Assembly: GCA_032718475.1 (NCBI GenBank)
Contig: JAUCBJ010009079.1
Location: 1 to 55,310 of the forward strand
DNA from: Nemertoderma westbladi
Lineage: Eukaryota; Xenacoelomorpha; Nemertodermatida; Nemertodermatidae
Direction of reading: 5' to 3'
Length of the DNA: 55,310 nt
Positions 21,284 through 33,602 of the stretch are shown here, piece after piece. A model generated the notes under the pieces. The model had not been told where the DNA came from. It made no database searches and saw nothing but the letters and a program-made list of their open reading frames with translations. The translations under genes were made by a program, and so were the position numbers. How positions within the stretch are numbered: the stretch's first letter is position 1; every line of letters starts with the position of its first letter.

Positions 21284-22915
21284 TGTTGTGTTCTCCAGCA
21301 AAACAATTCACTGTTTTTTATATTATCTCAAATAAACAACCCCGCGGGCAAAACTGGTTCTCGAAGAGTTGCCGAGACTAAATTAAGAACGCTGCTATCG
21401 CAGGTATGGAATGGGTTCTTATGGTGGGTGCTCCGGGTCCACCTAATCGTTTGTTATTTACTGTTTGCTAATGCCAATTTTATTCCAGTATCTAGTAGAA
21501 TAGTATTCTAAATTTCGGGCGAAAATAATTTTATATAATTTCGAAGTGCAACTTTTGTATCTTGAGTGATAATAGGGAACTTTATATCCGACAATTGTCG
21601 ATAATACGTAAAATAGAATAAAATCAAACATAGTTGGCTAAATAACTGCATTTATCCAAATAAATAACAGTCTAATTTCCGTTAAACAATATATCGAAGG
21701 AAAGTAATAAATTAAACTTACCGCTGTCAATCGTCTAAATAAATAAGATAAAGAGTATGAAACAAATTAAGTTTTTCTGAACTCTCTAGCGCTTATTCTT
21801 ACAATATTTTAGCAGTATCAAGTATAACTTTAACTTATCTAATACTTTATTTGCAGCAAAATATCTAAACAAAGTAATATTTCTGCAACAATTTTATTTC
21901 ATTAAAATTTTATATTGTATTATATTCTATTCTAGTAACGATATAAAGGAGCAACCCGGCCTATTTAGGGTAGTTTCTAATCACGAAGCGCCTATAAATC
22001 TAATGCACTTCCCTATAATAGCCATAGCGGTCCTCTACTCCAGCAATTATACAAGGTCACTTCGCTACTCTGTGTTGTGTTTCGGTCAAGATACAAAGTT
22101 ACAACTATTGTTACTTATCTTTCCATTCGTCGTAACGCAACGCCATCCCGTGTCTGTACTTGGCTGTCCGATTTATTTCTCCATATCTCGATATTCCAAA
22201 TCGATGACCCAAGAGAATGAAAACGCAATGGAGTTTAATCTACTAAATTCTAATTATAATGTAGCTCAATGCATTTTAAGTTTTAAATCTAAGTTAACCG
22301 GTAAAGGTGGCTCATCCGTTGGTAAAAGTGGGCAAAATTATTATGGAGCAATCCATACAAATAGTTAACAGGCGATGATTCACAAATCCTACAATTGGCC
22401 AATGAAATCACCGCGGATGAATATTCAACTGTAGTACGTCTTAAATAAGTAGTTAATGAAAATTATACACCGATTTAATTTGACAATATGATCCCAATGC
22501 ACAATTTTTACTTAACACGAAAAAAGAGAATATATAATTAAAATTTAATAATTAACAATAAATAACATAACAGCCCCATTGAAATACATTAATAATTTTA
22601 TCAGCAAAAGTCTTGAAAATCATAAGCAACCTGTCAATCCTAAGAGAAACACAAATAAATCATTGTACATAAGACGTGTGTTAGATTCTGCCACAAGCAT
22701 CTTTATATAAATCAAAGGCGGTAAATAAAATCCCCTGGTGGTCTGACATTTAGTGCGATATTATTTTCATAGACTAGAGAATGAATGTATGGTAGAATAG
22801 ACATACCGGAACTGGCTAGATCTACAAACCTTTCAATGGTGGATTAAATTCGAAATTACGAAATTATTTTGTATACTTATAAAATAACGCAATGTACCTA
22901 AAGTCGAATACACCA
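21284..22915 (-). repeat. BEL-1 5' LTR
   Basis: 1632 bp, nearly identical to 8543-10260. On the minus strand it starts TGGTGTATTCGAC and ends GAACACAACA. It borders directly on the 35-bp satellite. A short frame inside it (22003-22368) is disrupted by indels in the other LTR, so I do not call it a gene. Confidence 0.92.
22701..22710 (-). promoter_or_regulatory. Candidate TATA box in the BEL-1 5' LTR
   Basis: TTATATAAAG on the minus strand, about 205 bp into the LTR. It is conserved in the other LTR at 10046-10055. The position suits a U3 promoter, but the LTR is AT-rich, so chance is possible. Confidence 0.3.
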
Positions 22916-25900
22916 CTAGCCACTAAACCAAATAGAGTACCGGTACCCCACTAGCCACTAAACCAAATAGAGTACCGGTACCCCACTAGCCACTAAACCA
23001 AATAGAGTACCGGTACCCCACTAGCCACTAAACCAAATAGAGTACCGGTACCCCACTAGCCACTAAACCAAATAGAGTACCGGTACCCCACTAGCCACTA
23101 AACCAAATAGAGTACCGGTACCCCACTAGCCACTAAACCAAATAGAGTACCGGTACCCCACTAGCCACTAAACCAAATAGAGTACCGGTACCCCACTAGC
23201 CACTAAACCAAATAGAGTACCGGTACCCCACTAGCCACTAAACCAAATAGAGTACCGGTACCCCACTAGCCACTAAACCAAATAGAGTACCGGTACCCCA
23301 CTAGCCACTAAACCAAATAGAGTACCGGTACCCCACTAGCCACTAAACCAAATAGAGTACCGGTACCCCACTAGCCACTAAACCAAATAGAGTACCGGTA
23401 CCCCACTAGCCACTAAACCAAATAGAGTACCGGTACCCCACTAGCCACTAAACCAAATAGAGTACCGGTACCCCACTAGCCACTAAACCAAATAGAGTAC
23501 CGGTACCCCACTAGCCACTAAACCAAATAGAGTACCGGTACCCCACTAGCCACTAAACCAAATAGAGTACCGGTACCCCACTAGCCACTAAACCAAATAG
23601 AGTACCGGTACCCCACTAGCCACTAAACCAAATAGAGTACCGGTACCCCACTAGCCACTAAACCAAATAGAGTACCGGTACCCCACTAGCCACTAAACCA
23701 AATAGAGTACCGGTACCCCACTAGCCACTAAACCAAATAGAGTACCGGTACCCCACTAGCCACTAAACCAAATAGAGTACCGGTACCCCACTAGCCACTA
23801 AACCAAATAGAGTACCGGTACCCCACTAGCCACTAAACCAAATAGAGTACCGGTACCCCACTAGCCACTAAACCAAATAGAGTACCGGTACCCCACTAGC
23901 CACTAAACCAAATAGAGTACCGGTACCCCACTAGCCACTAAACCAAATAGAGTACCGGTACCCCACTAGCCACTAAACCAAATAGAGTACCGGTACCCCA
24001 CTAGCCACTAAACCAAATAGAGTACCGGTACCCCACTAGCCACTAAACCAAATAGAGTACCGGTACCCCACTAGCCACTAAACCAAATAGAGTACCGGTA
24101 CCCCACTAGCCACTAAACCAAATAGAGTACCGGTACCCCACTAGCCACTAAACCAAATAGAGTACCGGTACCCCACTAGCCACTAAACCAAATAGAGTAC
24201 CGGTACCCCACTAGCCACTAAACCAAATAGAGTACCGGTACCCCACTAGCCACTAAACCAAATAGAGTACCGGTACCCCACTAGCCACTAAACCAAATAG
24301 AGTACCGGTACCCCACTAGCCACTAAACCAAATAGAGTACCGGTACCCCACTAGCCACTAAACCAAATAGAGTACCGGTACCCCACTAGCCACTAAACCA
24401 AATAGAGTACCGGTACCCCACTAGCCACTAAACCAAATAGAGTACCGGTACCCCACTAGCCACTAAACCAAATAGAGTACCGGTACCCCACTAGCCACTA
24501 AACCAAATAGAGTACCGGTACCCCACTAGCCACTAAACCAAATAGAGTACCGGTACCCCACTAGCCACTAAACCAAATAGAGTACCGGTACCCCACTAGC
24601 CACTAAACCAAATAGAGTACCGGTACCCCACTAGCCACTAAACCAAATAGAGTACCGGTACCCCACTAGCCACTAAACCAAATAGAGTACCGGTACCCCA
24701 CTAGCCACTAAACCAAATAGAGTACCGGTACCCCACTAGCCACTAAACCAAATAGAGTACCGGTACCCCACTAGCCACTAAACCAAATAGAGTACCGGTA
24801 CCCCACTAGCCACTAAACCAAATAGAGTACCGGTACCCCACTAGCCACTAAACCAAATAGAGTACCGGTACCCCACTAGCCACTAAACCAAATAGAGTAC
24901 CGGTACCCCACTAGCCACTAAACCAAATAGAGTACCGGTACCCCACTAGCCACTAAACCAAATAGAGTACCGGTACCCCACTAGCCACTAAACCAAATAG
25001 AGTACCGGTACCCCACTAGCCACTAAACCAAATAGAGTACCGGTACCCCACTAGCCACTAAACCAAATAGAGTACCGGTACCCCACTAGCCACTAAACCA
25101 AATAGAGTACCGGTACCCCACTAGCCACTAAACCAAATAGAGTACCGGTACCCCACTAGCCACTAAACCAAATAGAGTACCGGTACCCCACTAGCCACTA
25201 AACCAAATAGAGTACCGGTACCCCACTAGCCACTAAACCAAATAGAGTACCGGTACCCCACTAGCCACTAAACCAAATAGAGTACCGGTACCCCACTAGC
25301 CACTAAACCAAATAGAGTACCGGTACCCCACTAGCCACTAAACCAAATAGAGTACCGGTACCCCACTAGCCACTAAACCAAATAGAGTACCGGTACCCCA
25401 CTAGCCACTAAACCAAATAGAGTACCGGTACCCCACTAGCCACTAAACCAAATAGAGTACCGGTACCCCACTAGCCACTAAACCAAATAGAGTACCGGTA
25501 CCCCACTAGCCACTAAACCAAATAGAGTACCGGTACCCCACTAGCCACTAAACCAAATAGAGTACCGGTACCCCACTAGCCACTAAACCAAATAGAGTAC
25601 CGGTACCCCACTAGCCACTAAACCAAATAGAGTACCGGTACCCCACTAGCCACTAAACCAAATAGAGTACCGGTACCCCACTAGCCACTAAACCAAATAG
25701 AGTACCGGTACCCCACTAGCCACTAAACCAAATAGAGTACCGGTACCCCACTAGCCACTAAACCAAATAGAGTACCGGTACCCCACTAGCCACTAAACCA
25801 AATAGAGTACCGGTACCCCACTAGCCACTAAACCAAATAGAGTACCGGTACCCCACTAGCCACTAAACCAAATAGAGTACCGGTACCCCACTAGCCACTA

Positions 25901-28900
25901 AACCAAATAGAGTACCGGTACCCCACTAGCCACTAAACCAAATAGAGTACCGGTACCCCACTAGCCACTAAACCAAATAGAGTACCGGTACCCCACTAGC
26001 CACTAAACCAAATAGAGTACCGGTACCCCACTAGCCACTAAACCAAATAGAGTACCGGTACCCCACTAGCCACTAAACCAAATAGAGTACCGGTACCCCA
26101 CTAGCCACTAAACCAAATAGAGTACCGGTACCCCACTAGCCACTAAACCAAATAGAGTACCGGTACCCCACTAGCCACTAAACCAAATAGAGTACCGGTA
26201 CCCCACTAGCCACTAAACCAAATAGAGTACCGGTACCCCACTAGCCACTAAACCAAATAGAGTACCGGTACCCCACTAGCCACTAAACCAAATAGAGTAC
26301 CGGTACCCCACTAGCCACTAAACCAAATAGAGTACCGGTACCCCACTAGCCACTAAACCAAATAGAGTACCGGTACCCCACTAGCCACTAAACCAAATAG
26401 AGTACCGGTACCCCACTAGCCACTAAACCAAATAGAGTACCGGTACCCCACTAGCCACTAAACCAAATAGAGTACCGGTACCCCACTAGCCACTAAACCA
26501 AATAGAGTACCGGTACCCCACTAGCCACTAAACCAAATAGAGTACCGGTACCCCACTAGCCACTAAACCAAATAGAGTACCGGTACCCCACTAGCCACTA
26601 AACCAAATAGAGTACCGGTACCCCACTAGCCACTAAACCAAATAGAGTACCGGTACCCCACTAGCCACTAAACCAAATAGAGTACCGGTACCCCACTAGC
26701 CACTAAACCAAATAGAGTACCGGTACCCCACTAGCCACTAAACCAAATAGAGTACCGGTACCCCACTAGCCACTAAACCAAATAGAGTACCGGTACCCCA
26801 CTAGCCACTAAACCAAATAGAGTACCGGTACCCCACTAGCCACTAAACCAAATAGAGTACCGGTACCCCACTAGCCACTAAACCAAATAGAGTACCGGTA
26901 CCCCACTAGCCACTAAACCAAATAGAGTACCGGTACCCCACTAGCCACTAAACCAAATAGAGTACCGGTACCCCACTAGCCACTAAACCAAATAGAGTAC
27001 CGGTACCCCACTAGCCACTAAACCAAATAGAGTACCGGTACCCCACTAGCCACTAAACCAAATAGAGTACCGGTACCCCACTAGCCACTAAACCAAATAG
27101 AGTACCGGTACCCCACTAGCCACTAAACCAAATAGAGTACCGGTACCCCACTAGCCACTAAACCAAATAGAGTACCGGTACCCCACTAGCCACTAAACCA
27201 AATAGAGTACCGGTACCCCACTAGCCACTAAACCAAATAGAGTACCGGTACCCCACTAGCCACTAAACCAAATAGAGTACCGGTACCCCACTAGCCACTA
27301 AACCAAATAGAGTACCGGTACCCCACTAGCCACTAAACCAAATAGAGTACCGGTACCCCACTAGCCACTAAACCAAATAGAGTACCGGTACCCCACTAGC
27401 CACTAAACCAAATAGAGTACCGGTACCCCACTAGCCACTAAACCAAATAGAGTACCGGTACCCCACTAGCCACTAAACCAAATAGAGTACCGGTACCCCA
27501 CTAGCCACTAAACCAAATAGAGTACCGGTACCCCACTAGCCACTAAACCAAATAGAGTACCGGTACCCCACTAGCCACTAAACCAAATAGAGTACCGGTA
27601 CCCCACTAGCCACTAAACCAAATAGAGTACCGGTACCCCACTAGCCACTAAACCAAATAGAGTACCGGTACCCCACTAGCCACTAAACCAAATAGAGTAC
27701 CGGTACCCCACTAGCCACTAAACCAAATAGAGTACCGGTACCCCACTAGCCACTAAACCAAATAGAGTACCGGTACCCCACTAGCCACTAAACCAAATAG
27801 AGTACCGGTACCCCACTAGCCACTAAACCAAATAGAGTACCGGTACCCCACTAGCCACTAAACCAAATAGAGTACCGGTACCCCACTAGCCACTAAACCA
27901 AATAGAGTACCGGTACCCCACTAGCCACTAAACCAAATAGAGTACCGGTACCCCACTAGCCACTAAACCAAATAGAGTACCGGTACCCCACTAGCCACTA
28001 AACCAAATAGAGTACCGGTACCCCACTAGCCACTAAACCAAATAGAGTACCGGTACCCCACTAGCCACTAAACCAAATAGAGTACCGGTACCCCACTAGC
28101 CACTAAACCAAATAGAGTACCGGTACCCCACTAGCCACTAAACCAAATAGAGTACCGGTACCCCACTAGCCACTAAACCAAATAGAGTACCGGTACCCCA
28201 CTAGCCACTAAACCAAATAGAGTACCGGTACCCCACTAGCCACTAAACCAAATAGAGTACCGGTACCCCACTAGCCACTAAACCAAATAGAGTACCGGTA
28301 CCCCACTAGCCACTAAACCAAATAGAGTACCGGTACCCCACTAGCCACTAAACCAAATAGAGTACCGGTACCCCACTAGCCACTAAACCAAATAGAGTAC
28401 CGGTACCCCACTAGCCACTAAACCAAATAGAGTACCGGTACCCCACTAGCCACTAAACCAAATAGAGTACCGGTACCCCACTAGCCACTAAACCAAATAG
28501 AGTACCGGTACCCCACTAGCCACTAAACCAAATAGAGTACCGGTACCCCACTAGCCACTAAACCAAATAGAGTACCGGTACCCCACTAGCCACTAAACCA
28601 AATAGAGTACCGGTACCCCACTAGCCACTAAACCAAATAGAGTACCGGTACCCCACTAGCCACTAAACCAAATAGAGTACCGGTACCCCACTAGCCACTA
28701 AACCAAATAGAGTACCGGTACCCCACTAGCCACTAAACCAAATAGAGTACCGGTACCCCACTAGCCACTAAACCAAATAGAGTACCGGTACCCCACTAGC
28801 CACTAAACCAAATAGAGTACCGGTACCCCACTAGCCACTAAACCAAATAGAGTACCGGTACCCCACTAGCCACTAAACCAAATAGAGTACCGGTACCCCA

Positions 28901-31900
28901 CTAGCCACTAAACCAAATAGAGTACCGGTACCCCACTAGCCACTAAACCAAATAGAGTACCGGTACCCCACTAGCCACTAAACCAAATAGAGTACCGGTA
29001 CCCCACTAGCCACTAAACCAAATAGAGTACCGGTACCCCACTAGCCACTAAACCAAATAGAGTACCGGTACCCCACTAGCCACTAAACCAAATAGAGTAC
29101 CGGTACCCCACTAGCCACTAAACCAAATAGAGTACCGGTACCCCACTAGCCACTAAACCAAATAGAGTACCGGTACCCCACTAGCCACTAAACCAAATAG
29201 AGTACCGGTACCCCACTAGCCACTAAACCAAATAGAGTACCGGTACCCCACTAGCCACTAAACCAAATAGAGTACCGGTACCCCACTAGCCACTAAACCA
29301 AATAGAGTACCGGTACCCCACTAGCCACTAAACCAAATAGAGTACCGGTACCCCACTAGCCACTAAACCAAATAGAGTACCGGTACCCCACTAGCCACTA
29401 AACCAAATAGAGTACCGGTACCCCACTAGCCACTAAACCAAATAGAGTACCGGTACCCCACTAGCCACTAAACCAAATAGAGTACCGGTACCCCACTAGC
29501 CACTAAACCAAATAGAGTACCGGTACCCCACTAGCCACTAAACCAAATAGAGTACCGGTACCCCACTAGCCACTAAACCAAATAGAGTACCGGTACCCCA
29601 CTAGCCACTAAACCAAATAGAGTACCGGTACCCCACTAGCCACTAAACCAAATAGAGTACCGGTACCCCACTAGCCACTAAACCAAATAGAGTACCGGTA
29701 CCCCACTAGCCACTAAACCAAATAGAGTACCGGTACCCCACTAGCCACTAAACCAAATAGAGTACCGGTACCCCACTAGCCACTAAACCAAATAGAGTAC
29801 CGGTACCCCACTAGCCACTAAACCAAATAGAGTACCGGTACCCCACTAGCCACTAAACCAAATAGAGTACCGGTACCCCACTAGCCACTAAACCAAATAG
29901 AGTACCGGTACCCCACTAGCCACTAAACCAAATAGAGTACCGGTACCCCACTAGCCACTAAACCAAATAGAGTACCGGTACCCCACTAGCCACTAAACCA
30001 AATAGAGTACCGGTACCCCACTAGCCACTAAACCAAATAGAGTACCGGTACCCCACTAGCCACTAAACCAAATAGAGTACCGGTACCCCACTAGCCACTA
30101 AACCAAATAGAGTACCGGTACCCCACTAGCCACTAAACCAAATAGAGTACCGGTACCCCACTAGCCACTAAACCAAATAGAGTACCGGTACCCCACTAGC
30201 CACTAAACCAAATAGAGTACCGGTACCCCACTAGCCACTAAACCAAATAGAGTACCGGTACCCCACTAGCCACTAAACCAAATAGAGTACCGGTACCCCA
30301 CTAGCCACTAAACCAAATAGAGTACCGGTACCCCACTAGCCACTAAACCAAATAGAGTACCGGTACCCCACTAGCCACTAAACCAAATAGAGTACCGGTA
30401 CCCCACTAGCCACTAAACCAAATAGAGTACCGGTACCCCACTAGCCACTAAACCAAATAGAGTACCGGTACCCCACTAGCCACTAAACCAAATAGAGTAC
30501 CGGTACCCCACTAGCCACTAAACCAAATAGAGTACCGGTACCCCACTAGCCACTAAACCAAATAGAGTACCGGTACCCCACTAGCCACTAAACCAAATAG
30601 AGTACCGGTACCCCACTAGCCACTAAACCAAATAGAGTACCGGTACCCCACTAGCCACTAAACCAAATAGAGTACCGGTACCCCACTAGCCACTAAACCA
30701 AATAGAGTACCGGTACCCCACTAGCCACTAAACCAAATAGAGTACCGGTACCCCACTAGCCACTAAACCAAATAGAGTACCGGTACCCCACTAGCCACTA
30801 AACCAAATAGAGTACCGGTACCCCACTAGCCACTAAACCAAATAGAGTACCGGTACCCCACTAGCCACTAAACCAAATAGAGTACCGGTACCCCACTAGC
30901 CACTAAACCAAATAGAGTACCGGTACCCCACTAGCCACTAAACCAAATAGAGTACCGGTACCCCACTAGCCACTAAACCAAATAGAGTACCGGTACCCCA
31001 CTAGCCACTAAACCAAATAGAGTACCGGTACCCCACTAGCCACTAAACCAAATAGAGTACCGGTACCCCACTAGCCACTAAACCAAATAGAGTACCGGTA
31101 CCCCACTAGCCACTAAACCAAATAGAGTACCGGTACCCCACTAGCCACTAAACCAAATAGAGTACCGGTACCCCACTAGCCACTAAACCAAATAGAGTAC
31201 CGGTACCCCACTAGCCACTAAACCAAATAGAGTACCGGTACCCCACTAGCCACTAAACCAAATAGAGTACCGGTACCCCACTAGCCACTAAACCAAATAG
31301 AGTACCGGTACCCCACTAGCCACTAAACCAAATAGAGTACCGGTACCCCACTAGCCACTAAACCAAATAGAGTACCGGTACCCCACTAGCCACTAAACCA
31401 AATAGAGTACCGGTACCCCACTAGCCACTAAACCAAATAGAGTACCGGTACCCCACTAGCCACTAAACCAAATAGAGTACCGGTACCCCACTAGCCACTA
31501 AACCAAATAGAGTACCGGTACCCCACTAGCCACTAAACCAAATAGAGTACCGGTACCCCACTAGCCACTAAACCAAATAGAGTACCGGTACCCCACTAGC
31601 CACTAAACCAAATAGAGTACCGGTACCCCACTAGCCACTAAACCAAATAGAGTACCGGTACCCCACTAGCCACTAAACCAAATAGAGTACCGGTACCCCA
31701 CTAGCCACTAAACCAAATAGAGTACCGGTACCCCACTAGCCACTAAACCAAATAGAGTACCGGTACCCCACTAGCCACTAAACCAAATAGAGTACCGGTA
31801 CCCCACTAGCCACTAAACCAAATAGAGTACCGGTACCCCACTAGCCACTAAACCAAATAGAGTACCGGTACCCCACTAGCCACTAAACCAAATAGAGTAC

Positions 31901-32269
31901 CGGTACCCCACTAGCCACTAAACCAAATAGAGTACCGGTACCCCACTAGCCACTAAACCAAATAGAGTACCGGTACCCCACTAGCCACTAAACCAAATAG
32001 AGTACCGGTACCCCACTAGCCACTAAACCAAATAGAGTACCGGTACCCCACTAGCCACTAAACCAAATAGAGTACCGGTACCCCACTAGCCACTAAACCA
32101 AATAGAGTACCGGTACCCCACTAGCCACTAAACCAAATAGAGTACCGGTACCCCACTAGCCACTAAACCAAATAGAGTACCGGTACCCCACTAGCCACTA
32201 AACCAAATAGAGTACCGGTACCCCACTAGCCACTAAACCAAATAGAGTACCGGTACCCCACTAGCCACT
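22916..32269. repeat. 35-bp satellite array, main block
   Basis: About 267 head-to-tail copies of a 35-bp unit. Each unit contains CCACTAGCCACTAAACC, AAATAGAG and the palindrome GTACCGGTAC (AgeI and KpnI/RsaI sites). I saw no variant unit in this block. It starts exactly at the BEL-1 LTR edge and ends at an assembly gap inside a unit. There are no unique spacers, so it is not a CRISPR array. Confidence 0.98.
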
Positions 32270-32369
32270 NNNNNNNNNNNNNNNNNNNNNNNNNNNNNNN
32301 NNNNNNNNNNNNNNNNNNNNNNNNNNNNNNNNNNNNNNNNNNNNNNNNNNNNNNNNNNNNNNNNNNNNN
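32270..32369. other. Assembly gap of 100 N
   Basis: Exactly 100 Ns inside the satellite, the conventional size for a gap of unknown length. The true array is therefore longer than shown. The unit after the gap is out of phase with the one before. Confidence 0.99.
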
Positions 32370-32792
32370 GCCCCACTAGCCACTAAACCAAATAGAGTAC
32401 CGGTACCCCACTAGCCACTAAACCAAATAGAGTACCGGTACCCCACTAGCCACTAAACCACATAGAGTACCGGTACCCCACTAGCCACTAAACCAAATAG
32501 AGTACCGGTACCCCACTAGCCACTAAACCAAATAGAGTACCGGTACCCCACTAGCCACTAAACCAAATAGAGTACCGGTACCCCACTAGCCACTAAACCA
32601 AATAGAGTACCGGTACCCCACTAGCCACTAAACCAAATAGAGTACCGGTACCCCACTAGCCACTAAACCAAATAGAGTACCGGTACCCCACTAGCCACTA
32701 AACCAAATAGAGTACCGGTATCCCACTAGCCACTAAACCAAATAGAGTACCGGTACCCCACTAGCCACTAAACCAAATAGAGTACCGGTACC
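32370..32792. repeat. 35-bp satellite array, distal block
   Basis: About 12 further copies. Variants appear only here: AACCACATAG at about 32457-32466, and GTATCCCACT for GTACCCCACT near 32718-32727. The array ends in GGTACC followed by CTATCTATC and unique AT-rich DNA. Edge units are expected to diverge more than central ones. Confidence 0.97.
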
Positions 32793-33396
32793 TATCTATC
32801 TTTAATAATTTATTGTATTCTAAAAAAATCCGTCTATATTTTAAATTTAAAATAAAAACTTAATTGTTATTGTATATGTGTTTAACATCCATAGATTGTA
32901 TAAATTATAAGTAATTAAACAGAACTAAGGATGATCCAACGCTATAGCAAATAGATTAGTGGTGGCGAATTCATTTTTTCCGCTCCATTTGCTATAGCGT
33001 TGGATCATCCTTAGTTCTGTTTAATTACTTATAATTTAAAACTTAATTGTTATTCCGTCAAAGTCCTGTGATATGTCTTTAGTAAAGCGACGAGAAAACA
33101 GGGACGAAAAGACAACACGAAAGGCTGGGGATGCCGTTGGTTGTAATAAAGCTAGATAATATATATAAATTTCCGGTAATTTTTAGAGACAGAATTGCCC
33201 TCCGCAGAAAATAGCAAAATAAATCACGTCGTTGTTCCTATCTAGCTATCAAGTCTGTTACAACAATAAACAACTTTAATATAAGCCTGTAGTAGAGCTG
33301 TCCTTGCCTGCTATTGAATTATTGTGAACAAGAAATAAACTGCGTTTGTTCGTTATTGTTATATGTTCGGTTGGCTGCCACAACACTGACTGTTGT
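32793..33396. other. AT-rich region with an inverted repeat
   Basis: No gene seen. It contains the 52-bp inverted repeat described separately. AAAACTTAATTGTTATT occurs on both sides of that repeat in direct orientation (about 32857 and 33038). Confidence 0.5.
32901..33038. repeat. 52-bp perfect inverted repeat with 34-bp spacer
   Basis: Arms 32901-32952 and 32987-33038 are exact reverse complements (ends TAAATTATAAG and GCTATAGCAAAT). A flanking direct repeat, AAAACTTAATTGTTATT, lies on both sides. It could be a tiny foldback or MITE-like element, or a template-switch product. Confidence 0.93.
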
Positions 33397-33560
33397 GGGG
33401 CGAGCCACGAAGTTGGCGGAGCCTTAGCGAATTGACACTGTTAGGGGGTGGGTCAATTTATGCAAATAGTTGTCGTCTGGGGCGAGCCACGAAGTTGGCG
33501 GAGCCTTAGCGAATTGACACTGTTAGGGGGTGGGTCAATTTATGCAAATAGTTGTCGTCG
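33397..33560. repeat. Two tandem 82-bp units
   Basis: Units 33397-33478 and 33479-33560 start GGGGCGAGCCACGAAGTTGG and end in TAGTTGTCGTC. They are nearly identical, and the second runs directly into a GTC/GTT triplet repeat. Confidence 0.92.
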
Positions 33561-33602
33561 TCGTTGTCGTCGTCGTTGTCGTCGTCGTCGTCGTCGTCGT
33601 TA
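33553..33602. repeat. GTC/GTT trinucleotide repeat
   Basis: About 16 triplets, mostly GTC with some GTT. Short copies of this GTCGTCGTT tract also open the next two 315-bp units, so the expansion arose from the unit itself. Confidence 0.9.

Larger units (their letters stand above)
8543..22915 (-). mobile_element. BEL-1: full-length BEL/Pao LTR retrotransposon
   Basis: A 14.4-kb element on the minus strand. It has a 5' LTR (21284-22915), a leader (20678-21283), one intact gag-pol frame (20677-12626), a 2.37-kb 3' non-coding part and a 3' LTR (8543-10260). In plus orientation the LTRs read TGTTGTG...CACC(A/G), giving TG...CA ends. CTAGC abuts both outer edges (8538-8542 and 22916-22920), a candidate 5-bp target duplication of the length usual for BEL/Pao. 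It is weak evidence, because both neighbouring tandem arrays contain CTAGC. A GGAGCGG tract before the 3' LTR could be the polypurine tract. I found no TGG-type primer site. The LTRs differ mainly by a microsatellite and a handful of bases, so insertion was recent. Confidence 0.92.

Noticed and set aside
22003-22368. 121-codon frame inside the BEL-1 5' LTR
   Set aside because: The same region in the other LTR is disrupted by indels (for example near 9400 and 9466), and no domain is visible.
22916-32792. Regular 35-bp repeats might be a CRISPR array
   Set aside because: The units are contiguous with no spacers, and the setting is an animal genome with LTR and Penelope-like elements. This is satellite DNA.
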